Of a stretch of 27,117 nucleotides of DNA, positions 15,348-23,442 are shown piece after piece. The stretch is from NCBI GenBank assembly GCA_004562915.1, contig SFQZ01000033.1:1-27117 (forward strand), written 5' to 3'. The notes beneath the pieces were generated by a model, which saw only the letters and a program-made list of their open reading frames with translations, was not told the origin of the DNA and ran no database searches. The stretch is from a bacterium (GTDB lineage Bacteria; Bacillota_A; Clostridia; Lachnospirales; Lachnospiraceae). Within the stretch, counting starts at the first letter, position 1. The number at the start of each line of letters is the position of its first letter. Both the position numbers and the translations under genes were made by a program.

Positions 15348-16183
15348 TGAAATATGTAAAAAGAGCAGGGTACTTTCTGGCAACGATTCTGTTTCTGATA
15401 TTTACAGTCGGCCCATTCGTCTGGACATTCATGATATCTGTTACACCGGATTATGCGATTTTTGCTCCGACTTCTAAAATGCTGCCGGAGAGTATTACAT
15501 TTGCTAATTATGTAGAATTGTTTTCAGGAAGTCGAAGAGGGAATGCGTTTTTTAAAGGAATGTATAATTCGATGAGGGCAGTAGGTATTACACTCGTTAT
15601 TGGAATCCCGATTGCAATGATGAGTGCCTATGCTTTAAGCAGGATGGAGTTCAAGGGGAGAAAGGTGATCAAGAATCTTTTCCTGATCACGATGGTGATT
15701 CCGGTAATGGCAACGATCATTCCCCTTTATCGTATGTTTGCAGCAGGAAAAATGCTGGATCATATTTTCTGGCTCAGCATGGTGTATGTCAGTTCCTATC
15801 TGCCGATGGCTTCATGGCTGATATCCAACTATTTTGCGACGATTCCAAAAGAGCTGGAAGAGGCAGCTATGATAGATGGATGTGGAAGAGGAGCGGCATT
15901 TTCCCGGATCATCTTACCTCTTTCCCGCCCGATTATTCTTTCCGTGACATTGATTATGTTTTTGAATACATGGAGTCAGTTTCAGATACCGCTTATTCTG
16001 GCTTCATCCATGGAGACAAAGCCGATGGCGATTGTTGTGTCGGAATTTATGACGAAAGACTCTATTCAATATGGATTGATTGCCGCGGCCGGAATGACCG
16101 CATTGATTCCGCCGGCGCTCACAGCTATGCTGTTCAGGAAATATCTGATTTCCGGGATGATGGGAGGGTCTGTGAAGGGATAA
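15347..16183 (+). CDS. Sugar ABC transporter permease, MalG/UgpE type
   Basis: A 278-residue permease starting with GTG at 15347, overlapping the previous TAG stop by one base, with AAGGAGGT (15330-15337) well placed. It has six membrane helices and an EAA loop at about residue 170 (LEEAAMIDGCGRGAAFSRII). No ATP-binding subunit follows. As in many Firmicutes carbohydrate importers, a shared MsmK/MsmX-type ATPase encoded elsewhere is the likely partner (inference). The operon ends at the hairpin at 16203-16224. Confidence 0.93.
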   Translation: MKYVKRAGYFLATILFLIFTVGPFVWTFMISVTPDYAIFAPTSKMLPESITFANYVELFSGSRRGNAFFKGMYNSMRAVGITLVIGIPIAMMSAYALSRMEFKGRKVIKNLFLITMVIPVMATIIPLYRMFAAGKMLDHIFWLSMVYVSSYLPMASWLISNYFATIPKELEEAAMIDGCGRGAAFSRIILPLSRPIILSVTLIMFLNTWSQFQIPLILASSMETKPMAIVVSEFMTKDSIQYGLIAAAGMTALIPPALTAMLFRKYLISGMMGGSVKG

Positions 16184-16202
16184 GCGAATATGATACATGC
16201 AA

Positions 16203-16224
16203 AAGGCTGCCGTTTGGCAGCCTT
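16203..16224. terminator. Bidirectional terminator between the ABC operon and the CmpB-type gene
   Basis: Perfect 9-bp stem AAGGCTGCC / GGCAGCCTT with loop GTTT. The minus-strand reading is followed by TTTTGC. The plus-strand tail (AATTCTATTC) is weaker. Confidence 0.75.
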
Positions 16225-16228
16225 AATT

Positions 16229-17581
16229 CTATTCAACAATAATTGCATTTGGATAAATCCGTTCCATTCGCTCATCTGGGAAATGTTCATCCAGAAAATA
16301 TTCGAGCCCTGTCGATGCTTTCACACCTTCGGTCTGCCGGATGGAATAGCGCGCCATCGCAAGCCCGGACATGATCATATCAAAAATCATAAAGACAATC
16401 ATCACCCAAGTCAAAGTTACGCCGATTTTCTTCGGAATCTTTTCAATCCAGCCTGAGAACAGCGGGTAGAGGATTTTCAGCCACACAACGGCGGCGATAC
16501 CCCAGAAAAAGCAGTACAGCAGGTTGATTCGGCCGCCCAGATTGAACGGGATATGGCTGTAGTCCCAGAATACCGTGCCGAAAACAATCTCAGTGAAGAC
16601 ACTGCAGATGTATTCGTAGGCCCCGCCGAGTATAGTGCCGAATACGAAAATATAGCTGTCGCTGCGGGTCCGGTACTGATATAAAATGGCTGTAAGCAGC
16701 ACGCATCCGAGTCCCCAGACAATGCTGAACGGGCCATAAACCACACTGCTTCGGCTCATTAGTTTCCCGGCAGTGATCAGACAGAAGATGGTTTCGGTGA
16801 TATCCCCCAGGAAAGCCCCGAGAAAGAACAGGCATACCAGTTTATAGAACGAGCATCCAACGGCAAATACGCCGGCTTTCTCTTTGGCTGCTTCCAGTTC
16901 ACGTTCTTTCTCAAGTTTCGCCTGCAGCAGAGCTTTTTCGTCCAGATTCGGATAGGCTTTTTTCAGATGCTTCAGTGTCCAGCCGGTCAGATCTTCTCCC
17001 AGTGTGTCCGCTGCATTCTGGAGGTCTTCAGAAATCCTGTATACAATAGACGCTTTATTTACACGGGAGCGCACGGTCAGAATGCCGCTGATGGTTCCGA
17101 TCAGGTCAATGCCGAGAATGATTCCGGCTATGATCAAGATCAGTTCGCCGATGCTTCTTGGGATCAGATGCATCAGATCTGTAAGAAGCGGATTGGCAAA
17201 TGAAACGCAGAATACAGCGATCAGTCCCCAGAGAACTGTGTAAGGAAGTGTGACGTAGCCTCCGAACTGGAAACGCTTTCTGGAATAGTCCCACCATTTT
17301 CTATGGAAAATACGTTCTAAGACAAAACCGGTTCCAATCGTTACGAAGAAAGAAAGGACGGTTCCTCCCAGAAACAGGAAGAACAGATTATTTTTCAGCT
17401 CCGACAGAAAGACCGCAAATAGTAGGGCGCTGATACCGTAGGACGGACAGTAGGGACCGAACAGAAAACCGATATCGACAAACTTCTTCTCTCTTACAGC
17501 AGCCGCGGCTGTGCCAAGCGCCCATCCTGCCAGGGAATACAGAATAAAAAACCATAGCAGTTCATACATTGAATAACTCAT
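16229..17581 (-). CDS. CmpB-family (putative ABC transporter permease) membrane protein, internally duplicated
   Basis: A 450-residue membrane protein of the PF06541 'ABC_trans_CmpB' type. The start at 17581 is chosen because GGAGG lies eight bases upstream; the ATG at 17596 overlaps that site. Two homologous halves are visible. FGPYCPSYGISALL ... WWDYSRKRFQFGGYV ... LWGL (about residues 41-120) corresponds to YGPFSIVWGLGCVL ... FWDYSHIPFNLGGRI ... FWGI (about 282-361). A charged, coiled-coil-prone linker (about 205-236, KALLQAKLEKERELEAAKEK) joins them. Despite the family name, no ABC partner is nearby, and the true function is unknown. It is monocistronic, convergent with the sugar operon. 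Confidence 0.85.
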   Translation of the reverse strand: MSYSMYELLWFFILYSLAGWALGTAAAAVREKKFVDIGFLFGPYCPSYGISALLFAVFLSELKNNLFFLFLGGTVLSFFVTIGTGFVLERIFHRKWWDYSRKRFQFGGYVTLPYTVLWGLIAVFCVSFANPLLTDLMHLIPRSIGELILIIAGIILGIDLIGTISGILTVRSRVNKASIVYRISEDLQNAADTLGEDLTGWTLKHLKKAYPNLDEKALLQAKLEKERELEAAKEKAGVFAVGCSFYKLVCLFFLGAFLGDITETIFCLITAGKLMSRSSVVYGPFSIVWGLGCVLLTAILYQYRTRSDSYIFVFGTILGGAYEYICSVFTEIVFGTVFWDYSHIPFNLGGRINLLYCFFWGIAAVVWLKILYPLFSGWIEKIPKKIGVTLTWVMIVFMIFDMIMSGLAMARYSIRQTEGVKASTGLEYFLDEHFPDERMERIYPNAIIVE

Positions 17582-17646
17582 CTTTTGTGCCTCCATTTCT
17601 TCCTATCACTATAGCAGAAGAGAGAAGGAAGTGCAAGAAGCGGTGA

Positions 17647-18042
17647 TTAACGTTCCTCCCGAATCAGTTTAAGAACAGCGGTATGTTCATAAGTCATTGC
17701 CTCATCGTGGACAAAAGCGACTGTCCCATGCACCGGAGCGCAAAGTGTGCTGCGCACCGTGCCAAGATATGGATCATGGATCCGTGCAAGAACTTGCCCT
17801 TTTTTGATTTCATCACCGGCTTTTACGAAAGACTCAAAGAAACCTGCATCCGCCGCCCGCACCGGTATAAAGTCCTCGCTTTCGATGACCTGTGAGAGAT
17901 ATCCGTTCTTTCCGTTGTAGCGAATGATGTGCTGCTTGGACATAAAGTTCAGGATGCCCTGCAGTGGATCGACGATCTGACCGATTTCGTCTCCCTTCCG
18001 GACAAAACCGCCATGAGAGCGTGGCTTTACGAAAATGCCGGA
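17647..18042 (-). pseudogene. Fused remnants of two M14-type (succinylglutamate desuccinylase/aspartoacylase-like) proteins
   Basis: One frame contains two copies of the C-terminal lipoyl-like sandwich domain typical of this family. The first is incomplete (GIFVKPRSHGGFVRKGDEIG, then IVDPLQG). The second is complete (AADAGFFESFVKAGDEIKKG, then LCAPVHGTVAFVHDE, to the stop at 17647). Neither zinc-binding catalytic domain is present. The join lies near the ILNFMSKQHIIRYN region. The likely history is two adjacent paralogues collapsed into one frame by deletion. The ATG at 17943 would give a 98-residue C-terminal piece with no catalytic function. Confidence 0.65.
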
Positions 18043-18285
18043 TCATCTTCAATACCCCAGAACGCGAGGATATTGTCCATGACTTTTTGAAGCTCGATAA
18101 GCGGTGACTGTGAAACGCGCGCCTTGTTCAGCTCATAAACTGCAAGCTGAATATAAGAAAGTGTTTCGCTTCCGATGGATTCGCGCAATGTGATGCCATT
18201 GTCGTACGCGCGCATCAGATTGGAATAAATGGAATTCATATCATCTGCGTCAAAGCAGTAACGCTGGATGAAATTCTCGCTCATG
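18027..18285 (-). pseudogene. Alpha-E domain (DUF403) protein remnant
   Basis: The frame around FIQRYCFDADDMNSIYSNLM, then RAYDNGITLRESIGSETLSY and LQKVMDNILAFWGIEDD, is the middle of an alpha-E domain protein, with its characteristic helix of the type NSI..L..A..N....RE..S.E. Both ends are missing. Upstream it joins, in another frame, the start of an ATP-grasp gene; downstream it runs into the M14 remnant and stops at 18027. Full alpha-E proteins of this type are roughly 300 residues; about 85 remain. They normally act together with a circularly permuted ATP-grasp enzyme, whose start is the neighbouring fragment. Confidence 0.65.
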
Positions 18286-18381
18286 GAATACGTTATTTTT
18301 ATAAATACCAAACTTGACACCATACCGGGCGAGCAGTTCGTTTACCGTATCGGTGTGCCTGTAAAGATCCATTTCCTGCAT
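18286..18381 (-). pseudogene. N-terminal remnant of a circularly permuted ATP-grasp protein
   Basis: GGAGGAGGAG followed by ATG at 18381 begins a normal gene start. The 32-codon stretch includes HTDTVNELLARYGVKFGIYK, which matches the start of type-2 circularly permuted ATP-grasp proteins. The frame then leaves the family and ends a few codons later, while the alpha-E fragment continues in a different frame. More than 90% of the enzyme is absent. The ribosome site and start are intact, so the deletion began inside the coding region. Confidence 0.6.
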
Positions 18382-18413
18382 AATTCTCCTCCTCCTTTGT
18401 AATTCCTAATAGA

Positions 18414-18447
18414 AAAGGCGCTTTGCATAATTATGCAAAACGCCTTT
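18414..18447. terminator. 34-bp near-perfect palindrome, probable terminator of the HTH regulator
   Basis: The arms AAAGGCGCTTTGCATAA and TTATGCAAAACGCCTTT pair at 16 of 17 positions with almost no loop. On the minus strand it is followed by TCTATT, downstream of the split HTH gene. Confidence 0.6.
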
Positions 18448-18536
18448 GTTTAATACAACTCTTATAGTACCGGAGAATGCCGGGAGTCAATCTGTTTTTT
18501 CCTTTTCTTATAATTTGGCAAAAACCGGTCGTTTCT

Positions 18537-20045
18537 TTATTCCTGAAGATCATGAATCAGGGCGTTGATCTGCATGCGGGCTTTCGTACGCTGCATGCCG
18601 TCGCAGTATTGTTCCGCCATACGCAGAAGATGTTCACGGCAGGCGGTTACGATTTCCGGTCTTTTCAGCTCTATGATCAGCGTCGGAGCAGTATTGCGGA
18701 CAAGAAGAGCCATTCCTTCTTTTTTGACGAAGAGATTGTAATCATGTCTGGTGTCCGGTTTAGAAGGAATGAAATAGTAATTTTCATAGGTATCCATCAA
18801 GCGAAGAATGTTCTTTAAATGAAGCACATAGGTTTCCGGGGTATACATAGACTGCCCGTCGTATGTTTTGTAAGGCGCTGCAATCGGAATCATCCCGGAA
18901 CGAATATCCTTCGGGTCGGACAGCTCGCATATGTTGATAAAAGGGGTATGCTTCAAATGCTCTTCAAAAGAGGATAGTTCGTTTAAATTCTTTTCATAAG
19001 CAGTCTTCCATAATACATGATCGGTCTTATCTCGAAGCTGTTCCAGAATCTCTCTCGGGATTGTAGTTGCTGAAATAGGAAAGACTTTCTGGACGATGGA
19101 TCCCGGCTGTGAAAAGAAATCCTCAAAACAATCCATAAGTTCTTCCGAAGTGTTGTGTACAGTCAGTGCCGGCTGGCAGAGGGACAGATAATCGTTATAC
19201 TGTCCGGTGTATGCGTAAACGAGAGACGGATTGGTGGTAAGTAGTGTGATTGGGTTGCTTGTCATCCCGACACACGTAGAGAAGATTGCAAAATGACCGG
19301 GCAAAACGATCATGGAATGACGGTACAGATTATCGCGCAGTCGGGGATAATAATATACCTTCGTCTGGCCTGTTACATAAAGCGGAAGCCAGTAACGCAG
19401 AGATTCGACATAACGATTCATAAAATTGATAGATGGCATGATCTGGCATATCGTGAAGCCTCTGGTGATAATTTCCATTAAGCTGGACTGAAGTTCAAGG
19501 GTGAAGGAATAGTCCTCGAACAGCTATTCCAGATTGTCGTCATAAGCAAACAGAATCGTAGAAGGTTGCTCAAGCGTTTGCATGAGGCCGAGTAATCGAT
19601 GAATGGCTTCTCTTTTTCCGCTGTTGCCATAAAAATATTCTGTTTCATCATTAGAAGACGAAATGTGGTTCGATGCTGAAATGTTGTGTTTTGGTTCAGG
19701 GACAGCCGGAGTGTGAGATATCCTGCTCAGTGTATTTTCAACAATATCGTAATCATCGGAAAGCCATTTAAAGATATATTCAGCCAACGCAGATGAGGGC
19801 ATGGAAGAACGCAGAATACTCTGCTCCAGCATTTCAGAAAGCGCATGACGCTGAAAGTCAGCTACACAGTGTTTGGAAAAGAAATAAGCCATACGTGAAA
19901 TGTGCTCGCGGTTTCGAGGCATTCCTCGTTTTCCTGTGCGAAGAAGGCTGATCAAAGAGCGATCCACCGAAATGGCGGCCGCAAGTTCTTTGTTTGAAGT
20001 CTGTGTGAGATTCATTAGAAAATTCAATTTATCCGAAAATAGCAT
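18537..20045 (-). pseudogene. HTH regulator with sensor domain, interrupted by one in-frame TAG
   Basis: From ATG at 20045 (GGGAGGT upstream) the frame encodes an N-terminal XRE-like helix-turn-helix (NKELAAAISVDRSLISLLRT, about residues 18-37). It continues to a TAG at 19524-19526 after 173 codons. The same frame then runs on without a gap (LFEDYSFTLELQSSLMEIIT) to the stop at 18537, giving 502 codons in all apart from the stops. The second part has no ribosome site near its first ATG (19478). A single base change, probably TGG to TAG, explains the break. I recognise the whole only as a Lachnospiraceae-type HTH protein with a large C-terminal domain of unknown function. Confidence 0.75.
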
Positions 20046-20144
20046 AGTAGTACCTCCCGATTATAATTGTATTGTATCAAAATCGGGGATCCTGTGCCAG
20101 TGATTTGACGAGAATTTGTCAGATTATTAAAACGAACAATAACA

Positions 20145-20185
20145 AGCGCGGATCCGTGTAAAACACATTCAGTAGGATCCGCGCT
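20145..20185 (-). terminator. Terminator of glgP
   Basis: Perfect 11-bp stem AGCGCGGATCC (20145-20155) / GGATCCGCGCT (20175-20185). The minus-strand tail is TGTTATTGTTCGTTTT. The loop contains a small GTGT/ACAC hairpin. Confidence 0.7.
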
Positions 20186-20197
20186 GCTTTGCATTTC

Positions 20198-22456
20198 TTA
20201 GTTCAAATGCCAGATATCTTTGTTATATTGTTCAATTGTTCTGTCAGATGAGAAAAATCCGGCTTTCGCAATATTTACCAACATCATTTTGGCCCATGCA
20301 GTTCTGTCGCTGTAATCGGCGAGCATGCGTTCTTTGGTTTCGGTGTAATCGTTGAAATCAAGAAGGGTCATGAACCAGTCTTTGTGAACCAGCTCATCGT
20401 GAAGTCTGGTCAGGTTTTCTTCATTTCCAATCTTTTTCATTTCGTCTCCAACGATGAAATCCACACATGTCTTGATGCGTTCGTCAGAAGAGTAGATTGC
20501 GTAAGCATTGTAGTCACTCTTTGCGTAGTGCTCAATCACAGCCTCGCTTGATTCTCCGAAGATATAAATGTTCTCAGGGCCTACAAGATCGCTGATCTCT
20601 ACATTTGCACCATCCATGGTTCCGAGTGTGACAGCACCGTTCAGCATGAACTTCATATTTCCGGTTCCGCTCGCTTCTTTTGATGCAAGTGAGATCTGTT
20701 CGGAAATATCGCAGGCCGGAATTAATTTTTCGGCAGCGGTTACATTGTAGTTTTCCACCATAACGAGTTTTATGTATGGAGCAACTTCCGGATCGTTTGC
20801 AATCAGCTCCTGCAGGCAGAGGAGAAGATGAATAATGTCTTTTGCAATTACATAAGCCGGAGCAGCCTTTGCGCCGAAAATGAAAGTGATTGGCTGTTCG
20901 GGTTTGTTGCCTGCCTTAATATCCAGATATTTATTAATGATGTACAGAGCATTCAGCTGCTGGCGTTTGTACTCATGCAGACGTTTGATCTGAATGTCGA
21001 AGATGCTGTTTTCGTTAATTTCGACACCGGTATTTTCCAGAATAAAGTCTTTGCATACTTTCTTCGCATTTGTTTTGATTTCAAGAAGTGTATTTAAAAC
21101 ATCTTCGTTTTCTTTGTATTTCAGAAGGTTCTCGAGAGCGGAGGCATCTTTCTTATAATCTGTACCGATCAGGCTGGAAATATAATCGCTCAGTGCATGA
21201 TTGCAGTGAAGCAGCCAGCGACGGAAAGTGATTCCGTTGGTTTTATTATTGAATTTTTCCGGGTAAATATCATAAAAAGCTTTTAATTCACTGCTTTTCA
21301 GGATTTCCGTATGAAGCGCAGCCACACCGTTAATTGAGAATCCATAATGAATATCCATATGTGCCATATGAACCAGATTGTTTTTGGCGATGATGGCAAC
21401 GGCTTCCTGCGGATACTGCATCTTGACACGTTCATCCAGGCGGCGGATGATCGGCATCAGGTGAGGAACAACTTCTTCCAGATAGCTGATTGGCCATTTC
21501 TCCAGTGCTTCGGCCAGAATCGTGTGGTTGGTGTAAGCACATATGTGTGTCACGATATCGCAGGCTTCCTCGAATTCAATTCCCCTTTCGGTAAGGAGAC
21601 GGATGAATTCCGGAATGATCATACTTGGATGTGTATCATTGATCTGGACAACAGCATAGTCTGCAAGATCGTGCAGGTTACATCCTTTACTTACTGCTTC
21701 ATCGAGGATCAGCTGTGCAGCGTTGCTGACCATAAAATACTGCTGGTAGATCCGCAGTTTTCTTCCGGCATCGTCGCTGTCATCCGGATAGAGGAATAAG
21801 GTCAGATTGTGGAGAATATCATTTTTGTCAAATGTAATTCCATCGTCGACAATACTTTCCTCTGCGATGTCGATATCAAAGAGGCGCAGACGGATGGATT
21901 TGTTTTGATATCCGGCTACATCAATGTCATATAAAGATGATTTGAGCATAAAGCCGCGGTAAGGAACCATATAGGAAATGCCGGTCGGTGTTAACCAGCT
22001 TTCGTCTGTCAGCCATGGATTTGGAGTTTCTTTCTGCAGGTGGTTCTCGAATACCTGCTTGAAAAGTCCAAGGTGATAATTGAGACCGATTCCTTCACCC
22101 GGAAGTCCAAGTGTGGCGATGGAGTCAAGGAAGCATGCCGCCAGTCGTCCAAGGCCACCGTTTCCGAGAGATGGCTCCGGTTCCACTTCTTCGATTTTTG
22201 AAATAGATTTGCCATTTTCTTCAAGGAATTTTGCAACCTCATCATAAATACCGAGATTGATCAGGTTATTGGAAAGCAGCTTTCCAATCAGAAATTCTGC
22301 AGAAATATAGTAAATTTTCTTTTTGCCATCCTGATAGCCTTTCTCAGAAAGTGCTTTTTTTGTATAAACTAATAATGCATGGTAAATTTCTTCATCTGAA
22401 CACTGTGAACAGTCTTTTCCAAACATGTCAAAAATTAAATTTTCTAATGATTTCAT
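20198..22456 (-). CDS. glgP: Glycogen/starch phosphorylase
   Basis: Releases glucose-1-phosphate from glycogen or maltodextrin; cytoplasmic and PLP-dependent. The 752 residues match the shorter phosphorylase type common in Clostridia. Motifs are YYISAEFLIGKLLSNNL near the N-terminus, EPSLGNGGLGRLAACFLDS, VQINDTHPS, IKRLHEYKRQ and the PLP site EASGTGNMKFMLNGAVTLGT with Lys602. AAGGAG lies eight bases before the start. It follows two AraC regulator genes on the same strand after a 95-bp gap. The gap contains an inverted repeat whose proximal arm includes the ribosome site, which hints at leader-level control. Confidence 0.96.
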   Translation of the reverse strand: MKSLENLIFDMFGKDCSQCSDEEIYHALLVYTKKALSEKGYQDGKKKIYYISAEFLIGKLLSNNLINLGIYDEVAKFLEENGKSISKIEEVEPEPSLGNGGLGRLAACFLDSIATLGLPGEGIGLNYHLGLFKQVFENHLQKETPNPWLTDESWLTPTGISYMVPYRGFMLKSSLYDIDVAGYQNKSIRLRLFDIDIAEESIVDDGITFDKNDILHNLTLFLYPDDSDDAGRKLRIYQQYFMVSNAAQLILDEAVSKGCNLHDLADYAVVQINDTHPSMIIPEFIRLLTERGIEFEEACDIVTHICAYTNHTILAEALEKWPISYLEEVVPHLMPIIRRLDERVKMQYPQEAVAIIAKNNLVHMAHMDIHYGFSINGVAALHTEILKSSELKAFYDIYPEKFNNKTNGITFRRWLLHCNHALSDYISSLIGTDYKKDASALENLLKYKENEDVLNTLLEIKTNAKKVCKDFILENTGVEINENSIFDIQIKRLHEYKRQQLNALYIINKYLDIKAGNKPEQPITFIFGAKAAPAYVIAKDIIHLLLCLQELIANDPEVAPYIKLVMVENYNVTAAEKLIPACDISEQISLASKEASGTGNMKFMLNGAVTLGTMDGANVEISDLVGPENIYIFGESSEAVIEHYAKSDYNAYAIYSSDERIKTCVDFIVGDEMKKIGNEENLTRLHDELVHKDWFMTLLDFNDYTETKERMLADYSDRTAWAKMMLVNIAKAGFFSSDRTIEQYNKDIWHLN

Positions 22457-22466
22457 TGTTGTATCT

Positions 22467-22526
22467 CCTTTCAGGGGTAAATGTCTGTTTACTGTGTATG
22501 TATAGACTATAGCACGCCCTGAAAGG
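22467..22526 (-). promoter_or_regulatory. Inverted repeat spanning the glgP promoter and ribosome site
   Basis: CCTTTCAGGG (22467-22476) and CCCTGAAAGG (22517-22526) are perfect complements 40 bases apart. The arm nearer the gene contains the AAAGG of the glgP ribosome site. Possible -10 sequences (TATAGT, TATACA) lie between the arms. A smaller dyad GTAAA/TTTAC (22477-22492) lies in the loop. Confidence 0.4.
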
Positions 22527-22551
22527 TGAAAAATACAACAAAATTGTTCTG

Positions 22552-23442
22552 TTATGACATGTTCTTGCGAAATTTGTGGGGAGAGATTCCGTTTGCCTGC
22601 TGGAATTTCTTGATGTAGTAGCTTGTGTTGTTAAATCCGCATTCCAGCGCGATTTCTGTGACGGAGTCATCGGAATGCAGAAGAAGCGTCTTTGATTTTT
22701 CCAGACGTAGGTCATTGATATATTCAATCAGAGTTTTTCCGGTATACTGGCGGAATAGTTTCATGAAATAGTATTCGCTGTAGTTGGAAAGCCCTGCCAG
22801 TTCTTTGGCATTCAACGGTTCATTGTAATGTGAGTTGATGTAGTCCAGCACATTTTTTATAGAAGAAAGACTCTTATTCTGCTCAGCGTGGTCTGAGGTG
22901 ATGATGTAATTTCCTGCGAGCATTTCATAGAAAAATGCGTAGAATAGTGCCTTGAGACGTACATAATAATAAGGTTCCTTTTTGTCAAGGCAAGAGTGGA
23001 TTTGACCGAAAATCTCCATAAGGCGGTCGTAGCCGGAGACATCCGGCGTGATACGATGAACAAATTCCGCCTGATTTGCCGCCAGCGGAGCGATTAGACG
23101 CTCTTGACATAAGTCCCCGGCGGTTCCTGCAAGATAATTCAGATCAAAAACAATGCTTTTATAGTAGAGGATGTGGCGTGGATCCGTTTTCATGGAATGC
23201 AGGACCCCACGGTTCACAATCAGCAGATCACCTTCTCTGACACGGAGTGCCTCTCGGTTTAACCGTACCAGTCCGCTTCCGGATTCGATGAAGATAAATT
23301 CCATTTCTTCATGCCAGTGCAGGTAGAGAGAACGGAAGATCTCGCAGTTGTCGGTGTAGGTTTCTACTGGTAGTTCAAAGGATCCATGAGAGCCGAGCTC
23401 TTTTAAAGTATTGTCTACCTGCTGAGAGATGGTTCCTGACAT
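22552..23442 (-). CDS. AraC-family transcriptional regulator
   Basis: A 296-residue regulator with an N-terminal cupin-type sensor (LHWHEEMEFIFIESGSG, about residues 41-57, then EGDLLIVNRGVLHSM) and a C-terminal double helix-turn-helix (NAKELAGLSNYSEYYFMKLF, then VTEIALECGFNNTSYYIKKF). AAAGGAG lies just before the start. It overlaps the preceding AraC gene by 28 bases, so the two are translated together. They are paralogues with the same domain order. Cupin-AraC pairs often respond to sugars. The next gene downstream is glgP, making it a plausible but unproven target. Confidence 0.9.
   Translation of the reverse strand: MSGTISQQVDNTLKELGSHGSFELPVETYTDNCEIFRSLYLHWHEEMEFIFIESGSGLVRLNREALRVREGDLLIVNRGVLHSMKTDPRHILYYKSIVFDLNYLAGTAGDLCQERLIAPLAANQAEFVHRITPDVSGYDRLMEIFGQIHSCLDKKEPYYYVRLKALFYAFFYEMLAGNYIITSDHAEQNKSLSSIKNVLDYINSHYNEPLNAKELAGLSNYSEYYFMKLFRQYTGKTLIEYINDLRLEKSKTLLLHSDDSVTEIALECGFNNTSYYIKKFQQANGISPHKFRKNMS

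Noticed and set aside
19524..19526. Recoded TAG (pyrrolysine or programmed read-through)
   Set aside because: No stem-loop or known context is visible and the protein is not a methylamine methyltransferase; a nonsense mutation is simpler.
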